Below, piece after piece: positions 53,561 to 64,000 of a stretch of 64,000 bases of DNA (the stretch's first letter is position 1; each line of letters opens with the position of its first letter). The position numbers were made by a program, and so were the translations under genes. This stretch comes from Schizosaccharomyces osmophilus. Taxonomy: Eukaryota; Ascomycota; Schizosaccharomycetes; Schizosaccharomycetales; Schizosaccharomycetaceae. The notes under the pieces were generated by a model. That model worked only from the letters and a program-made list of their open reading frames with translations, ran no database searches and was not told the DNA's origin. The stretch spans positions 2,914,001 through 2,978,000 of the forward strand of contig NC_079238.1 in NCBI RefSeq assembly GCF_027921745.1, read 5' to 3'.

Positions 53561-55010
53561 TTAGGTAGAACCCATTTGGACGAATTTGTAAGGCCATTTA
53601 TCGGCTCGGGCAGCTTTCACCCATTCACGTAAAGAACCATGAAGTTTTTTATGGAATTTTTGACTTAGCAATGGGTTAGAATAATTGAAAGAACAAAGAT
53701 TTTCAAGACATACCTGCTTTTTCGAAATCTCAATGCCATAATTCTCTCTAATCCACTAAATTGTAATTCAAGACGCTTTTGCATTCGATCTTTTATATCT
53801 AATGAGACCAATAGCTCATTAGATAATTCAATGTGTGAGGCGATGTAGCTTGTTGCTTCTGTCTCAATGCCTTCAATAAATCCAAGCGGAGGATCATAAA
53901 GTTCTTCTAGATCAGGCTCCAAGTCAATGATATTCCGATCATGATTCCATACCCAAAACACGTTTTTTGCAACATATTCTAATTCAATTATCCATTTTCT
54001 ATATGGCCGCTTTACGCGGGCCTCCTTTATAAAATCGACTTCTTCAGTTTCTTCTTCAGAATCCTCAAGAAACGAAAACACTGTTTTAGCACCGACTTCT
54101 CTATTAGTATGTGCTTTTAGGTATAAGATAATTATTTGAATGATGACTTCTCGAGTAACAAAGTCAGAAGGCTGCTTCTTTGAAAACAAAAGTTGAACGA
54201 GTTGCTGGACGTGATAGAAGGATCGTATTAAGCATTCCAACCCTAACTATGGCGAATTGTTAGTATAAAAACCATTTTTAGCTCTTTATTATGAGTGCAG
54301 GACTCTTACCTGGACTGTGCACATGGCTTTGAGACAGAGAAGAAATCGATCCAAAAGCATATCATGTAAATTTTCTCTCCACTCAATCCTTGAAATCTTC
54401 TCTACCATACAGAATATTACACCGAATCCCCCATAGTGGATAAAACACGTTACCCATCTAAACAAGTTAGAAACAACGACTTTAGAAGAAAAGGCAGGAA
54501 TCAGCTACCGCATTCAAAGAGAGAAACAACGAGCTAAAATTTGGTGAACCATCTCTCTTGCGCTTCAGGTGATTCACAATGCTCAACTTACAAGATCTGC
54601 TCTTTTCGAAGTAAAAGGGCCAGTTTATGTATTATAGTCTCATCCATATAATCGATTGAAGTATTGACGATATAGGAAATAAAATCAATTGGTTCGCTGT
54701 ACGACGTTTTCTTCTTTTTCCACGACAACATCCGACTCTGTTTCTTTTTGTTTTTTTCATTCAGACTATTCAGGATTTCTAGCTTAACATTATCATTTAA
54801 CGACAGTAAACCTCTGGAAGCTTCAGAAGAAAGTACTTGAGCTTTAATTAGATTGTCAAAGCACTGAGGATTCGACTCTTCTGAAGTCGTCAAAGACGTT
54901 TGCGACAGGGACTCTGATTCCTGTCTAAGCATTAATGTTATATTTGAATTTCCATCGGATTCTTCAGAACTAGAGCCTAGAAATCTTCGAAATGAACGTA
55001 GGGTATTCAT
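53561..55010 (-). CDS. rid1: formin-like GTPase-binding protein Rid1
   Basis: Four exons: 55010-54592, 54457-54310, 54246-53714 and 53663-53561; introns are 134, 63 and 50 nt and phases agree. The product has 400 residues. After a Ser/Glu-rich N-terminus, a SEPIDFISYIVNTSIDYMDE block and WVTCFIHYGGFGVIFCMVEK, then EEVDFIKEARVKRPYRKWI, LGFIEGIETEATSYIASHIE and the final REWVKAARADKWPYKFVQM resemble an armadillo-type GBD/FH3 region of formins, without FH1 or FH2 domains. Such a protein would bind a Rho GTPase (inference). The symbol comes from position between set10 and the ING gene. Confidence 0.75.
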
Positions 55011-55936
55011 TGTCTAAGCGCTCAACCAATATAGGTGCAGAGCTCTGTTACAAATTCACAAAACAAAAAGAGCAGATCTTACAACACGCTTATAATGTGT
55101 TTAATTCACCGAAACATTAAAATTGCAGACAAAGGATTAAGTAAAACCAACGTTGGTCCACACACTTACATCTGTCACATTTGTAAGAGTGGGCTGGTAT
55201 GCCAAAATAACCAGATTTATCAACTTCGGTTCCCCAAAACTGAATGAAATGTTAATAAAAAGAATAATATAGAAACATTTGCAAGATAATCTTTTCCTAT
55301 ATTGGAAGCCTGTTTATAAAAGCATTTTGGAAGTAGTAGCATATTCTAATTCTGACGCTTCAAGTGCTAAACACGATAGTAGAAAAGATTCACAAAGGGA
55401 TGCTAGCTCAAGTATATAATTCTAAATAAATCATAATTTACTTTTGGCGCCTATAGAGCGGAAAAGATTCTACATGAATTCTTTAACATAATTTCATCAA
55501 ACCAAGGAAGCAGATCAAGTAGTGCTGAAAGTAGCATGGCCCGGTAATCAAAATATAAAGAGTAAAGCTTCTTGGGAAATTATGAATAGTATTTTAGTCA
55601 ATTGTCCTTTTCTAGTAAAGAAGGTGAATCCTGCAAAACATTGAGTCCGTAAAAAACTTGAAAACTTGAAAAGAGCCCAAAAGAATTGTGGACGTATTCG
55701 ACAATGTGAAAAAGATCAGCAAACGAAGACTACGATCTGCGATAACTTTTAATGGACTTGGAATGCAGAATACAATTTGTGAACTGAAATAAGAGGAAAT
55801 AGGGAATTAAAATAAATTTATATACTTTATTCGCTTATTCTATAAAGTTTTTCATACAAATTTGAGCAATTGAGGACAGCCTTCTGTCTTTGTATGTATG
55901 TGCTTTCGTTCAAAGAACTTGCATACCGTCTACAAC
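55011..55936. other. divergent promoter region of rid1 and the ING gene
   Basis: About 0.9 kb, AT-rich. A 70-codon plus-strand open frame at 55035 has no motif. I call no gene. Confidence 0.45.
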
Positions 55937-57023
55937 ATGGGGACGACCGGCATTGAAGTTTTTGCAGCTCTAAATGATTTTACAGATGGTAAGAAAGAAA
56001 GATTTGAGTTTCTGGTTTACTAATTATAGCCATTGTTTCCATTCCGGAGTCAGTGTGCAGTAACTTTACGTATTTAAAAGAAATTGATGCCCGGTCTCGA
56101 GGTACGCGTCTCTAGCGAAAAAATAATTGTTATGGGCTAACAGAAAAAAGAATTAAAAACGAATGTAACAGATGAAATAGAGTCGATTTTGAGAGATGGG
56201 AAAGCTGGAAATAATCCTATAAATAATCGTTGCTTGCAGCTAGAGAATGATATCAAAGGAATGATTCCTTTCTCAGATTCCAAAATATGTTTGGCTACAG
56301 AAGCGATGGATAATATAAACCAGTGTATCGATAGATTGGATGCCGATTTTGAATACGTGGAGCTGGAAATTCCACAGCAATTACGGTTAGGGTATCCGGA
56401 TGGGCGTGCTTTATTTAACCATCCTAATAGCAATCAAAGGATGGAAGGAAAGAAAGAAACGAGAAGAAATCAACCCCAACAGCAGCATACGGATCATCAG
56501 CAGCAAAATCACCATACTTCTTATCCAGGACACCCTATCGAAGAACGATCCTCTGTGCATCATGAAAATGACAATACGGATGTTCCCCATGCTACTAATA
56601 ACACTCCTAGCAAGCGGCGAAAAACAACTGCACAGCGGAAATCAACTTCCCCTCTTCATAGAACAAAACCAAATGTTGTTACTGTTGTGGAGCGAAGGCC
56701 AGGACGAAGAGGAACTAGGTATGTATACATTATTATTGCTGATTAGCAAATCATTCTTCGAAAATAAGATGTGCTAACTCGGATGAAGACAAACAACAGA
56801 TGACCTTTCAGCGAAACCAAATATCCTAGAGTCGGAGGAATTGAACGAGGGCGAGCAACTTTATTGCTATTGTCAACAAGTTTCCTATGGCCAGATGATT
56901 GGATGTGATAATGAAAACTGTAAGCGTGAATGGTTTCATTTACCTTGCGTTGGTCTGGTAGAGCCACCAAAAGGCATTTGGTATTGTACAGAGTGTCGAG
57001 AAAGCATGAAACTTGAAGCTTGA
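55937..57023 (+). CDS. png2: ING-family histone-acetylation complex subunit with PHD finger
   Basis: Four exons: 55937-55988, 56030-56101, 56151-56718 and 56789-57023. Only this set keeps frame; introns 2 and 3 then end in AAG, about ten bases after a GCTAAC branch. The product has 308 residues (S. pombe Png2 ~305). The N-terminal ING helical region is SIPESVCSNFTYLKEIDARS and onward. A long Gln/His/Ser-rich and basic middle (KRRKTTAQRK, RRPGRRGTR) follows. The C-terminal PHD finger is LYCYCQQVSYGQMIGCDNE, NCKREWFHLPCVGL and GIWYCTECRE, with the full Cys4-His-Cys3 set. It should read H3K4 methylation for an acetylation or deacetylation complex (family knowledge). Confidence 0.92.
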
Positions 57024-57724
57024 AAGAAGATTAGCACAGTACCTAACTTATTTATTGATTTGAACTTGTTGTTTATATATTATTTGTTCATGTCGTTTTT
57101 GAATATAAAGGTTTCCTACATCCACAAAGCTCCATCTATAATTCAGTAATCGTGGAAAAGGTACATTGGCGGACTCGTTTAATGATTCTTTATTATGGAG
57201 GACTGGCGCAGTGAATTTAGCAGACCTTATAAAATGAAGGGTCATAGTATGTTGGTCACTCGTTTAGAAAGTCAAACACAAGAAGTCAATGATGCAGATG
57301 GTTGTTTAACTTACACGCGTTTAAGACCTAAGAATATACAATAAAGATGCGTTTAATATTGTAGACGAAAACCTCTTTGAGTTCTTGTCGAACTTGGATT
57401 ATAGCGCAATGCTAAACATAAATGCAAGAAGAATATTCAAAGTAAATACAATTGAAAAAATAAAAAAAAAAAAAAGGAAGAATACTATATACCGATTGAA
57501 TTACGCTATGTTGTATCATTACCTCTAAAACATGCTTTAAAAACCCTTTGGATATCACCCTTCCTAGACATTAGACATATCGAGGAAACTTAGAATCCTC
57601 GTCCACATTGAGCATTAAAGAAAACCTGTATTGTGTCTGAATTTATTACTTTTTGTTGATCATATAAAAAAATTTACACTTGTAAGCTTAATTGCTACTT
57701 GGAGATACTAAACATTTAGAAATT
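57024..57724. other. intergenic, tandem plus-strand genes
   Basis: Between the ING gene and atx1. It contains an A-rich run near 57462-57476 and an ACGCGT hexamer near 57315 (an MCB-like sequence, possibly chance). I see no gene. Confidence 0.4.
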
Positions 57725-58061
57725 ATGAAATACTCATTCAACGTTGTGATGACTTGCGATGGATGCAAAAACGCCATCGATCGGGTTTTAAATCGTTTGG
57801 GTATGTGTACTTTCCAGTATATCAAGAAATAAATGTTCATGAGCACTCTTTGTGATCCAAATACCGTCATGGAAAAGAGCTTCTTGAAACATTTTAGTCT
57901 CGTACAACGAATACTAATGAATTCATTTAGGTGTCGAAGAAAAGGCGATCTCTTTGGCGGCTCAAGAAGTTACTGTTACTACAGACAAACCATATGATAC
58001 GGTATTGCAAACTATCAAGAAAACAGGAAAAGAAGTTCGTTCTGGGAAGACCGTTGAGTAA
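57725..58061 (+). CDS. atx1: copper chaperone Atx1
   Basis: Two exons: 57725-57800 and 57931-58061, phase 1, split by a 130-nt intron (GTATGT donor, ACTAAT branch, TTTAG). The product has 68 residues, the normal size of Atx1. The metal site is MTCDGC at residues 9-14, with Cys11 and Cys14, in a single HMA ferredoxin-like fold that ends with KKTGKEVRSGKTVE. It passes Cu(I) to a Golgi copper ATPase (family knowledge). The intron falls between the copper loop helix and the second beta-alpha-beta unit. Confidence 0.94.
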
Positions 58062-58564
58062 AAGATACTAGTACATGGGTCTCACTTTCAATTGTGTTGT
58101 AATTTGTATAAAATAAAGAGATGATCGGAATTTACTTACGGTTTCATACTCAGAATTGTCTTTTCTGTTTGATCCTTTCGTAGCCTCGTTTGTTGTTATT
58201 CGGTTTCCATCGACCATCCTTTTGCTCGATTTCGATGAAATTTCTTTTCCAATTTTTGTTATCAAAGCTCAAATACCGTTCAAATGTCTCACAACTTTTG
58301 CTTTGTGAAAATCCACTGGATAGCTACAGCTCTCAAACAAGAGCCTGTACAAAGATTACACCAATCGCATAAAAAGTTTTAAAAAGAATGATAGATTGCT
58401 TTTTTAAAAAAGATACATTTTTTGTTTGCACGATATATTATCTATTGTACCAATCCGAACGTTTTTTTAGAATTATAAGAACGTATGAAGGTCTAATGAG
58501 ACTTAGTTTCACCAACCTGTTAATGAATAGAGTAGAGTCGTAAACACTTCATAAATTAACGTAT
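58062..58564. other. intergenic, convergent atx1/rrf1 3' regions
   Basis: AT-rich spacer, and I see nothing in it. Confidence 0.5.
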
Positions 58565-59317
58565 TTATGGATTCAAAACTTTCTTCAATACATTGTTGAG
58601 AATGGTATCAAGTGTCGACACAGACTTCTTGTAAATTACTTGCATATGGCTTTCAGCGTTGTAACAGTCATCAGTTGTCCATGCTCGTTCTTTCTTGTAC
58701 TTTGCAATCGCCTTTTTCACGTCATTCCTCATAGAAGAAACAGTATCTTTGGATTTCTTAGCATGATTCTCCAGTTCTTTAGCTAATCGTTGTCTGCTTT
58801 CTTGGGTTGTCTTCTGAGGTACAACCATGATGGTTGATGAATCTGTCTTAGATGCTTTAATGGGGAGCGATGATTCATCCAATGATTTTAAAACATGCTT
58901 CATGTAGGATTCTTCGTATGGGTGAATTATAAGCTGCTGAGCACTTTTTTTGGTAAGGGAAGCCACGTCGCGAAGTAATTGACTTTCATTGGAATTTTTC
59001 TTAGAGGTAGATGATCCAAAATGAACGGAAAGTTTTTCTAGTTGATTGAAAACTCCTTGATTTGGTGATAAAGCCAATTCCTTGAATCCCGCTTCCAACT
59101 TCTTATGAATCTGAGACATTTCACTTTCCATTTTGTTTAAAACATCGCTGTACACTTCGGAATCTTTGATACTTTCAGAAGATAATTTTTTACTCTTTTT
59201 TTCCTTCCATAATGTGTTATTTAGGTGAAAATTCCGCACAGAATTTGGCCGTGTCCAAAAAATGCTAGAGAGCTTTTGCCATTGGGAAGCCCGTGTAATC
59301 ATAGTTAGATTAATCAT
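58565..59317 (-). CDS. rrf1: mitochondrial ribosome recycling factor
   Basis: 250 residues from ATG at 59317 (MINLTMITRASQWQ); a second ATG at 59302 is also possible, and the frame upstream to 59347 has no ATG. An N-terminal basic presequence (SSIFWTRPNSVRNFHLNN) precedes the RRF fold. Conserved features include the helix MESEMSQIHKKLEAGFKELA, the core turn LIIHPYEESYMKHVLKSL and the C-terminal RQRLAKELENHAKKSKDTVS and RNDVKKAIAKYKK helices. It splits post-termination mitochondrial ribosomes together with an EF-G2 type factor (family knowledge). Position beside atx1 and cft1 matches S. pombe, from memory. Confidence 0.9.
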   Translation of the reverse strand: MINLTMITRASQWQKLSSIFWTRPNSVRNFHLNNTLWKEKKSKKLSSESIKDSEVYSDVLNKMESEMSQIHKKLEAGFKELALSPNQGVFNQLEKLSVHFGSSTSKKNSNESQLLRDVASLTKKSAQQLIIHPYEESYMKHVLKSLDESSLPIKASKTDSSTIMVVPQKTTQESRQRLAKELENHAKKSKDTVSSMRNDVKKAIAKYKKERAWTTDDCYNAESHMQVIYKKSVSTLDTILNNVLKKVLNP

Positions 59318-59667
59318 TTCAGGTCTATTATTAGTTTGGTTTTGCAAAGTTTTTTTTGTCGTAAATCGTCGTGTATTACCTAATAAGGAGCAAACTGCTC
59401 GACATTCAAAGTGGTAGTCAGGTAAACATTCATACCGAGGTCACTCACCTTTGACATGTATAGGAGTACCTATCCTGTAGGTTTTATTGACTTGATTTTA
59501 GTTATTGTAGCATCAGAAAGTACATTTTGCTTTTTGTTTACGAAAAAGTAATTACATGCTTATTTTTACCAACAAACGTAGTTACAATAGCAGATAGCAT
59601 TTGCCTTTATGCCTTTTATTTTCAAAGAGTCACTATATATACAATAGAATCATGTGAAATCAAAAAA
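59318..59667. other. intergenic, tandem minus-strand genes
   Basis: rrf1 promoter and cft1 3' region. I see nothing else. Confidence 0.5.
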
Positions 59668-62600
59668 TTAAAGGTAGTTAAGTGATTCATCCAGCTCTAC
59701 TAAATCATTCATGATTGTAGAGATTGGTACACCACACTTGTGAGCCATTTCATGTCTGTGAGCAACAGACATGTAAGTAAACCGTTCAATTAACGTACCG
59801 TCCAATACTCGATGAGCAGCATTGCTCAAATTCGAAGACGTGGAGATTAATCGATGCGACCGGGGATTCAATCCACCAACTGAATCCACTCTATTGGCTA
59901 AGTAGTTTTGAATAATATTGAGACGACGATACACCCTTTCAGATACAGGGCTTACCATTTGTAAACCTCCATCAGCATTTACCATAACGCAAGAGAAATC
60001 GTTCCCTGTATCGTACTCATAATCGTCTTGTCTTGACTTCTTTTCCTTTGGTACGATTTTCATTGCTGTAATTATATGACCAATATGGAAGTCACCTCTG
60101 GCAACCAGTCGTTCACCTGAATGAGATTCGGGATTTTCGGGATCATAGGCTAATAATCTCAAATCACCCTCAGTATCAGCTACTACAAAATAAAGGTTTT
60201 CTCCTTGAACTATGAAGTCCGCTGCTGTAACAGATAGTGCGTCTTGACCTTTAGCAAATAGAGTCATTCGATAAGGCTCTTCCGAGAAGCCAACGAATGA
60301 AACATTTTGTCGAATATCCCCAAATAGAAGTAAATTTCGCAAACATTTCGCGGAAACGGTATAGTTACCCAAATCTATAAAAGCTACACCAACCAAATGA
60401 TCTTCATCTTCCAAAGCTCGAACTATTATCTTTTGGCCCTGCCCACTCAATAAATAACCGTCTACCTCGCAAACCACAGCAACAGTACCTTTAATCTCTT
60501 CTCTTGTGATTAGCTTTAGTTTGTGTCGAGTTTCTGGTCGGCCTGGTTGAGGGACGACGTCGATAATCTCGAAAAGGTAAGTAGCACCACGAACAGCAAT
60601 ATCTTCACCCTTTGTAATAGAAGTTCCAACAGCAATATAGGGTTTTCTAAGTTTCGTTGTCTCTGACACTTCCAAATTAACAACAGACACAGACAATGGG
60701 ATTTCATACGGCAAAAATCCATAATTATCAATGACTGTCCATGTTAAGGGGGAAATCAAATCCAAAGAACCGGTATTAGCATAAGGTAAATAATCTTTAT
60801 CATCACTTGGCGGATAAAGCTCTTTCCCATCCTCGTCCGTGACAGTAAATTCAGAGGGCACACAACTTCCAACTGCATATATCATTTTAGTTGGGTGATA
60901 TGCAATACCACTAACTTGTTTTTCCAACGGAATTTTTTTATAGGCCCAACGAGAATCATAATTGAAATCATCCTGAAATTTGCAAATACGAATGAAAGAG
61001 TTTTCATCCACGTATATATAACCATGAGGAGTATGTTCAGAATGAAAAGGAGCAATTGAAAGAATGGGAATTTCAGAAATAACAGGATAAAATTTGGCGT
61101 TTGAATGCTTAGTACTGAGTATATAGAATGGTTTACGTCCAGTAACAAACACAGCTGAACGACTTCCCACTCTCTCGATGGCTACCATCCTTGAATGATC
61201 TATTGAATTGGTTGACTTCTCATTTGAAGCAGATCCAGCATCACGGGGTTGTATGTTTCCTACTTGGTATTCTCGAGTCATGCCTTCTTGGGGCACTTTT
61301 GCAAATGAAAGTAAATTTTTATGTACAGTGTCATCGTAAAAAACGAATGCTTTATAAACGGTTATCTCGTTCATTCTCGAACGCAGGAATAAATGGGGTT
61401 CTTTAAAATCATCACCTAAATCAGCTACCATCAATTCAACCAATTCTTGACTAGACTCAGAATTAAAGAAAGCGGTTTCCGACTTGAGTCCGTTGGACAA
61501 AGTTGGTGGTAGATCAAATGCGTCGCATTCCATCAAAAGAGAAAAGTCTATGAGATTCAATACTTTAAGTACACCTTCTGCGGTTAAAGCAAATAAGATT
61601 GGGTGTTTCTCTAGTAATTGCTGATCAAGGTTACTTACATTTTTTTCAGTGACCAGGTTAGCATCTGCTTCAGAAACGCTCTTGGTTTTGCTATCACCAT
61701 TCAAAGAACCATATATTCCCGAAGATTCGTCAAAAACCGCTTGACTCTGCTCATATTCATTTGGATTCCGAAAAAGTTTAGAAAATATTGTAGAATTTCC
61801 AGGGGCAATTAACGAAGCAGTTTTAACGCTTTGAAGTTGGCTATGTAAATCGGTCCTCGTAAGCAACTGCGATCTTAAGTCCATTCGATACAGGGAAATA
61901 TCACCGCCCAAAAATACAACGATTATACAAGGATCACATATACTGGTTGACACCACAACCTGGTTTTTTCCAAAATTGAAAAGTTGAGTCCTTTTTAGGG
62001 TAGAATCGTAAACATGTATGCTTGTAGGGCATATCTGTACCATTCTCATTCCCGACATCAACGAGCCTACATCTACTGTTCTCGACTGTTTGTTAAAATC
62101 TGAATTCTCGACCTCGTCAAACGTTTCACCTGCAGAAAACATAAAAGATTCATCATTTTTCGATAACACCAAATAGGCATCTGGCTCCAAATTCATGTAC
62201 GACGTTTGTACTCTTCGACGAGAACGTCTTTGTCTCCCAGTAAGGCTCACGGACCATAAAGCTTCACACCCCTGAAAACCAAATTCGCCAGCAACAAGAG
62301 GAAAAATACTTCTACGAAAAACAACAAGCCCACCGGCGCCACCGGCTCCACTAGCTCCCACTAGTTCAAGCGGCCCATGATTATCTTGTGGATAGTATGC
62401 CAGAGACCCAGCTTTACCAATAGCGAAGTCTGTTATAGGCCCAATGTTCAACAAAACATCGAAAATACTCATTCGCAAAGGTCCATTTTCAAAAGCAATT
62501 TTACCAGCAGTATCGTTACGATCATTGGTTTCATAAATATCGAGCATTTCCTCCATTTCGGCGTCATTAGTAGAGTAAAACTCATCATTCTCATTATCTT

Positions 62601-63933
62601 CCGTATTTTTTGATATGTTTGAGTGACGATTCCAATGAACCAAATAGCTATCCGTCACCTGGCTTCCTAAAAATATCATGTTCTCTTCGATTGGTAAAGC
62701 TGTAGTCACACCGGCTCTCAAAAAGTCTTCGTTTATATCCAAATCTAGGTTTTGTAGAGAGAGTCCTTTTACCGTTTTTCCATCCAAAATGAAATCAAGG
62801 TAGAGAAATTGGCCAGAAGTCAGAATTAATAGTACAAACGGATTTCCAATCTTTGAATTAACTAGTGGTACTGCAATAGTGCCCTCTAGCTCTATATTAA
62901 AATTTGATCGATCTTGAAGAGGAAAATTTGTACACTTAGGATAAAACGTATTGACGCCTATACCAACAGTGCGTCCGGCTGAGTCAACATAAATTAGTTC
63001 ATTACCGCCAACTAACAATGATCCGCCAAGCGGCATTGGTATTGGGACTAATTGGAAAATATCATACGGAAGATTTTGTATCGTGGTGATCACAGCACTA
63101 GCACGCTGATCCAAATCTAAAGTAACGAGAGAAAAGCAGACATTGTCTTTCAGGATAGGAAGGGTTACTGTAGTTGTTTGCTGAGGACTGTACAAGATAG
63201 CCAAAGTTGGCTCTCTATAGCCATACAAAAATTTAACATCTAGTATCCGTGCGATTGTAGACTCTAACTGAGAGGAGTCTAAAACAAAAGAAGGTTTATA
63301 AGGAGTGATGGAATTCCAGATATTTTTAGCGTCATCTACAGTGGCTTCCTCCATTTCAAGATCTTCAAGCTTGGGGAAAGGAATAATCGCCATCATATCA
63401 GTGTGAAACCTCAGCAAACAGCAATTAGAATCTGGATCAACAATTAACTGAGTAGGAGTTCGATTAATAGACGGCATTGTCGGTTTAACTGCTTCATAAT
63501 AATGAAGACTAGTTGTTACTAGGCTTTGAGTTTTCATATCCCACTCTAAAATGGATATTTTAGCATAATCCGACAACATAACTAGTAAATCACATCCCTT
63601 ATTTCCTTTTCCTTTTAAAATAGAAAGAGCAGTTATTGTTCCAAATACCTGAAATTGGCTCACGAGACGTAAAACATAACTAGTGTGTTCGTGAGTACGA
63701 ATCAAATGCATATTCGTCTCCATAAAGGCTTGACTATCATCAATCAAGTTATTTGAGTAATCATTCTGTGAAAAAGCTTCAGATTCATCTTTTTGAACTT
63801 TCTCGATTTCAAAAACATAAAGAGAGTCTACTCTGCCAACAATCAAATTACTAGTAGAAAGTGAAGATAATTTTCCTTGAACAGCATTTTTAACGGCTGT
63901 TGAATCCGTCAAACTTTGAAATATAGTTGACAT
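59668..63933 (-). CDS. cft1: cleavage and polyadenylation factor Cft1 (CPSF160, Yhh1)
   Basis: 1421 residues, one exon, ATG at 63933. The N-terminal region belongs to the MMS1/DDB1/CPSF160 three-propeller family and the C-terminal to the CPSF_A domain (AVRGATYLFEIIDVVPQPGR, VGVAFIDLGNYTVSAKCLRN, ALSVTAADFIVQGENLYFVV). It ends in the family's helical tail (RHEMAHKCGVPISTIMNDL, LVELDESLNYL). Length is near the S. pombe protein. Cft1 is the scaffold of the CPF polymerase module, holding Pfs2/Yth1 at the AAUAAA signal (family knowledge). cft2, from the same complex, lies 10 kb away on the other strand. The 67 bases upstream to the window edge hold no feature. Confidence 0.95.
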   Translation of the reverse strand: MSTIFQSLTDSTAVKNAVQGKLSSLSTSNLIVGRVDSLYVFEIEKVQKDESEAFSQNDYSNNLIDDSQAFMETNMHLIRTHEHTSYVLRLVSQFQVFGTITALSILKGKGNKGCDLLVMLSDYAKISILEWDMKTQSLVTTSLHYYEAVKPTMPSINRTPTQLIVDPDSNCCLLRFHTDMMAIIPFPKLEDLEMEEATVDDAKNIWNSITPYKPSFVLDSSQLESTIARILDVKFLYGYREPTLAILYSPQQTTTVTLPILKDNVCFSLVTLDLDQRASAVITTIQNLPYDIFQLVPIPMPLGGSLLVGGNELIYVDSAGRTVGIGVNTFYPKCTNFPLQDRSNFNIELEGTIAVPLVNSKIGNPFVLLILTSGQFLYLDFILDGKTVKGLSLQNLDLDINEDFLRAGVTTALPIEENMIFLGSQVTDSYLVHWNRHSNISKNTEDNENDEFYSTNDAEMEEMLDIYETNDRNDTAGKIAFENGPLRMSIFDVLLNIGPITDFAIGKAGSLAYYPQDNHGPLELVGASGAGGAGGLVVFRRSIFPLVAGEFGFQGCEALWSVSLTGRQRRSRRRVQTSYMNLEPDAYLVLSKNDESFMFSAGETFDEVENSDFNKQSRTVDVGSLMSGMRMVQICPTSIHVYDSTLKRTQLFNFGKNQVVVSTSICDPCIIVVFLGGDISLYRMDLRSQLLTRTDLHSQLQSVKTASLIAPGNSTIFSKLFRNPNEYEQSQAVFDESSGIYGSLNGDSKTKSVSEADANLVTEKNVSNLDQQLLEKHPILFALTAEGVLKVLNLIDFSLLMECDAFDLPPTLSNGLKSETAFFNSESSQELVELMVADLGDDFKEPHLFLRSRMNEITVYKAFVFYDDTVHKNLLSFAKVPQEGMTREYQVGNIQPRDAGSASNEKSTNSIDHSRMVAIERVGSRSAVFVTGRKPFYILSTKHSNAKFYPVISEIPILSIAPFHSEHTPHGYIYVDENSFIRICKFQDDFNYDSRWAYKKIPLEKQVSGIAYHPTKMIYAVGSCVPSEFTVTDEDGKELYPPSDDKDYLPYANTGSLDLISPLTWTVIDNYGFLPYEIPLSVSVVNLEVSETTKLRKPYIAVGTSITKGEDIAVRGATYLFEIIDVVPQPGRPETRHKLKLITREEIKGTVAVVCEVDGYLLSGQGQKIIVRALEDEDHLVGVAFIDLGNYTVSAKCLRNLLLFGDIRQNVSFVGFSEEPYRMTLFAKGQDALSVTAADFIVQGENLYFVVADTEGDLRLLAYDPENPESHSGERLVARGDFHIGHIITAMKIVPKEKKSRQDDYEYDTGNDFSCVMVNADGGLQMVSPVSERVYRRLNIIQNYLANRVDSVGGLNPRSHRLISTSSNLSNAAHRVLDGTLIERFTYMSVAHRHEMAHKCGVPISTIMNDLVELDESLNYL

Positions 63934-64000
63934 AAAGCCGAAAACATATATGTTGTGTTCTAACCAAACGAAGGGGTTGAGAAATAATGGTAGTGGATGT

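Noticed and set aside
57310-57320. ACGCGT hexamer as a cell-cycle MCB element for atx1
   Set aside because: A single hexamer about 400 bases upstream of a copper chaperone gene has no support.
1-64000. Transposons, LTR elements, virus-derived elements, CRISPR arrays, rRNA
   Set aside because: I looked for reverse transcriptase, integrase and transposase motifs, long terminal or direct repeats and spaced repeats. None was seen; all larger frames are host genes.

Overview
The window is nuclear DNA from a fission yeast, Schizosaccharomyces, but not a verbatim S. pombe sequence. Most genes are compact. Many are split by short introns with GTAAGT/GTATGT donors and CTAAC-type branch points a few bases before the acceptor. 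The proteins are close to the S. pombe family members. From memory, gene order follows S. pombe chromosome II (cosmid clones SPBC1306, SPBC409 and SPBC1709), inverted relative to the usual numbering. The most likely source is one of the S. octosporus/S. cryophilus/S. osmophilus group; the sequence alone does not let me choose.

Left part (1-20 kb): the C-terminal part of a HAD_SAK-like protein, a claudin-like tetraspan protein, the WDR6-type tRNA-methylation partner rtt10, mitochondrial EF-G mef1, ER translocon sec66, permease chaperone psh3, a Sam37/metaxin subunit, a PAP2 lipid phosphatase, a DUF1769 protein, an Alba-like RNase P/MRP subunit candidate, tsr2 and mitochondrial uS17m sharing a promoter with a HomolD box, and lumazine synthase rib4. 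Middle (20-45 kb): a small mim2-like gene, telomere-capping stn1, an intron-containing tRNA-Arg(CCT), a large acidic membrane orphan, ade7, kinetochore mis13, a polyamine-type MFS transporter, MAPKK wis1 behind a 2.7 kb intergenic region, uch2, skp1, mis12, swi5, nfu1, an eIF4E and met7. Right part (45-64 kb): cft2, png1, set10, rid1, an ING protein (png2), atx1, rrf1 and cft1.

Functionally related genes recur in the block: two kinetochore MIND subunits (mis13, mis12), two cleavage/polyadenylation subunits (cft2, cft1), and several mitochondrial biogenesis or translation factors (mef1, sam37, uS17m, mim2, nfu1, rrf1). They are separate eukaryotic transcription units, not operons. I reconstructed spliced models for 15 genes: rtt10, psh3, the PAP2 gene, tsr2, rib4, mim2, stn1, uch2, skp1, swi5, the eIF4E gene, met7, cft2, png1, rid1, png2 and atx1 are the ones with exon junctions given below (17 in all, counting psh3 and mim2, which rest on weaker family matches).

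I found no transposon, LTR element, virus-derived element, CRISPR array or rRNA. The most interesting unexplained items are: 46.45-47.4 kb, where S. pombe carries a ring-opening dioxygenase gene (from memory) and this window has only minus-strand exon-like fragments; a structured 331-nt psh3 intron; an upstream ORF overlapping the start of the Alba-like gene; two AAG acceptors in the ING gene; an in-frame mitochondrial leader on met7; and a 9-nt first coding exon in swi5.
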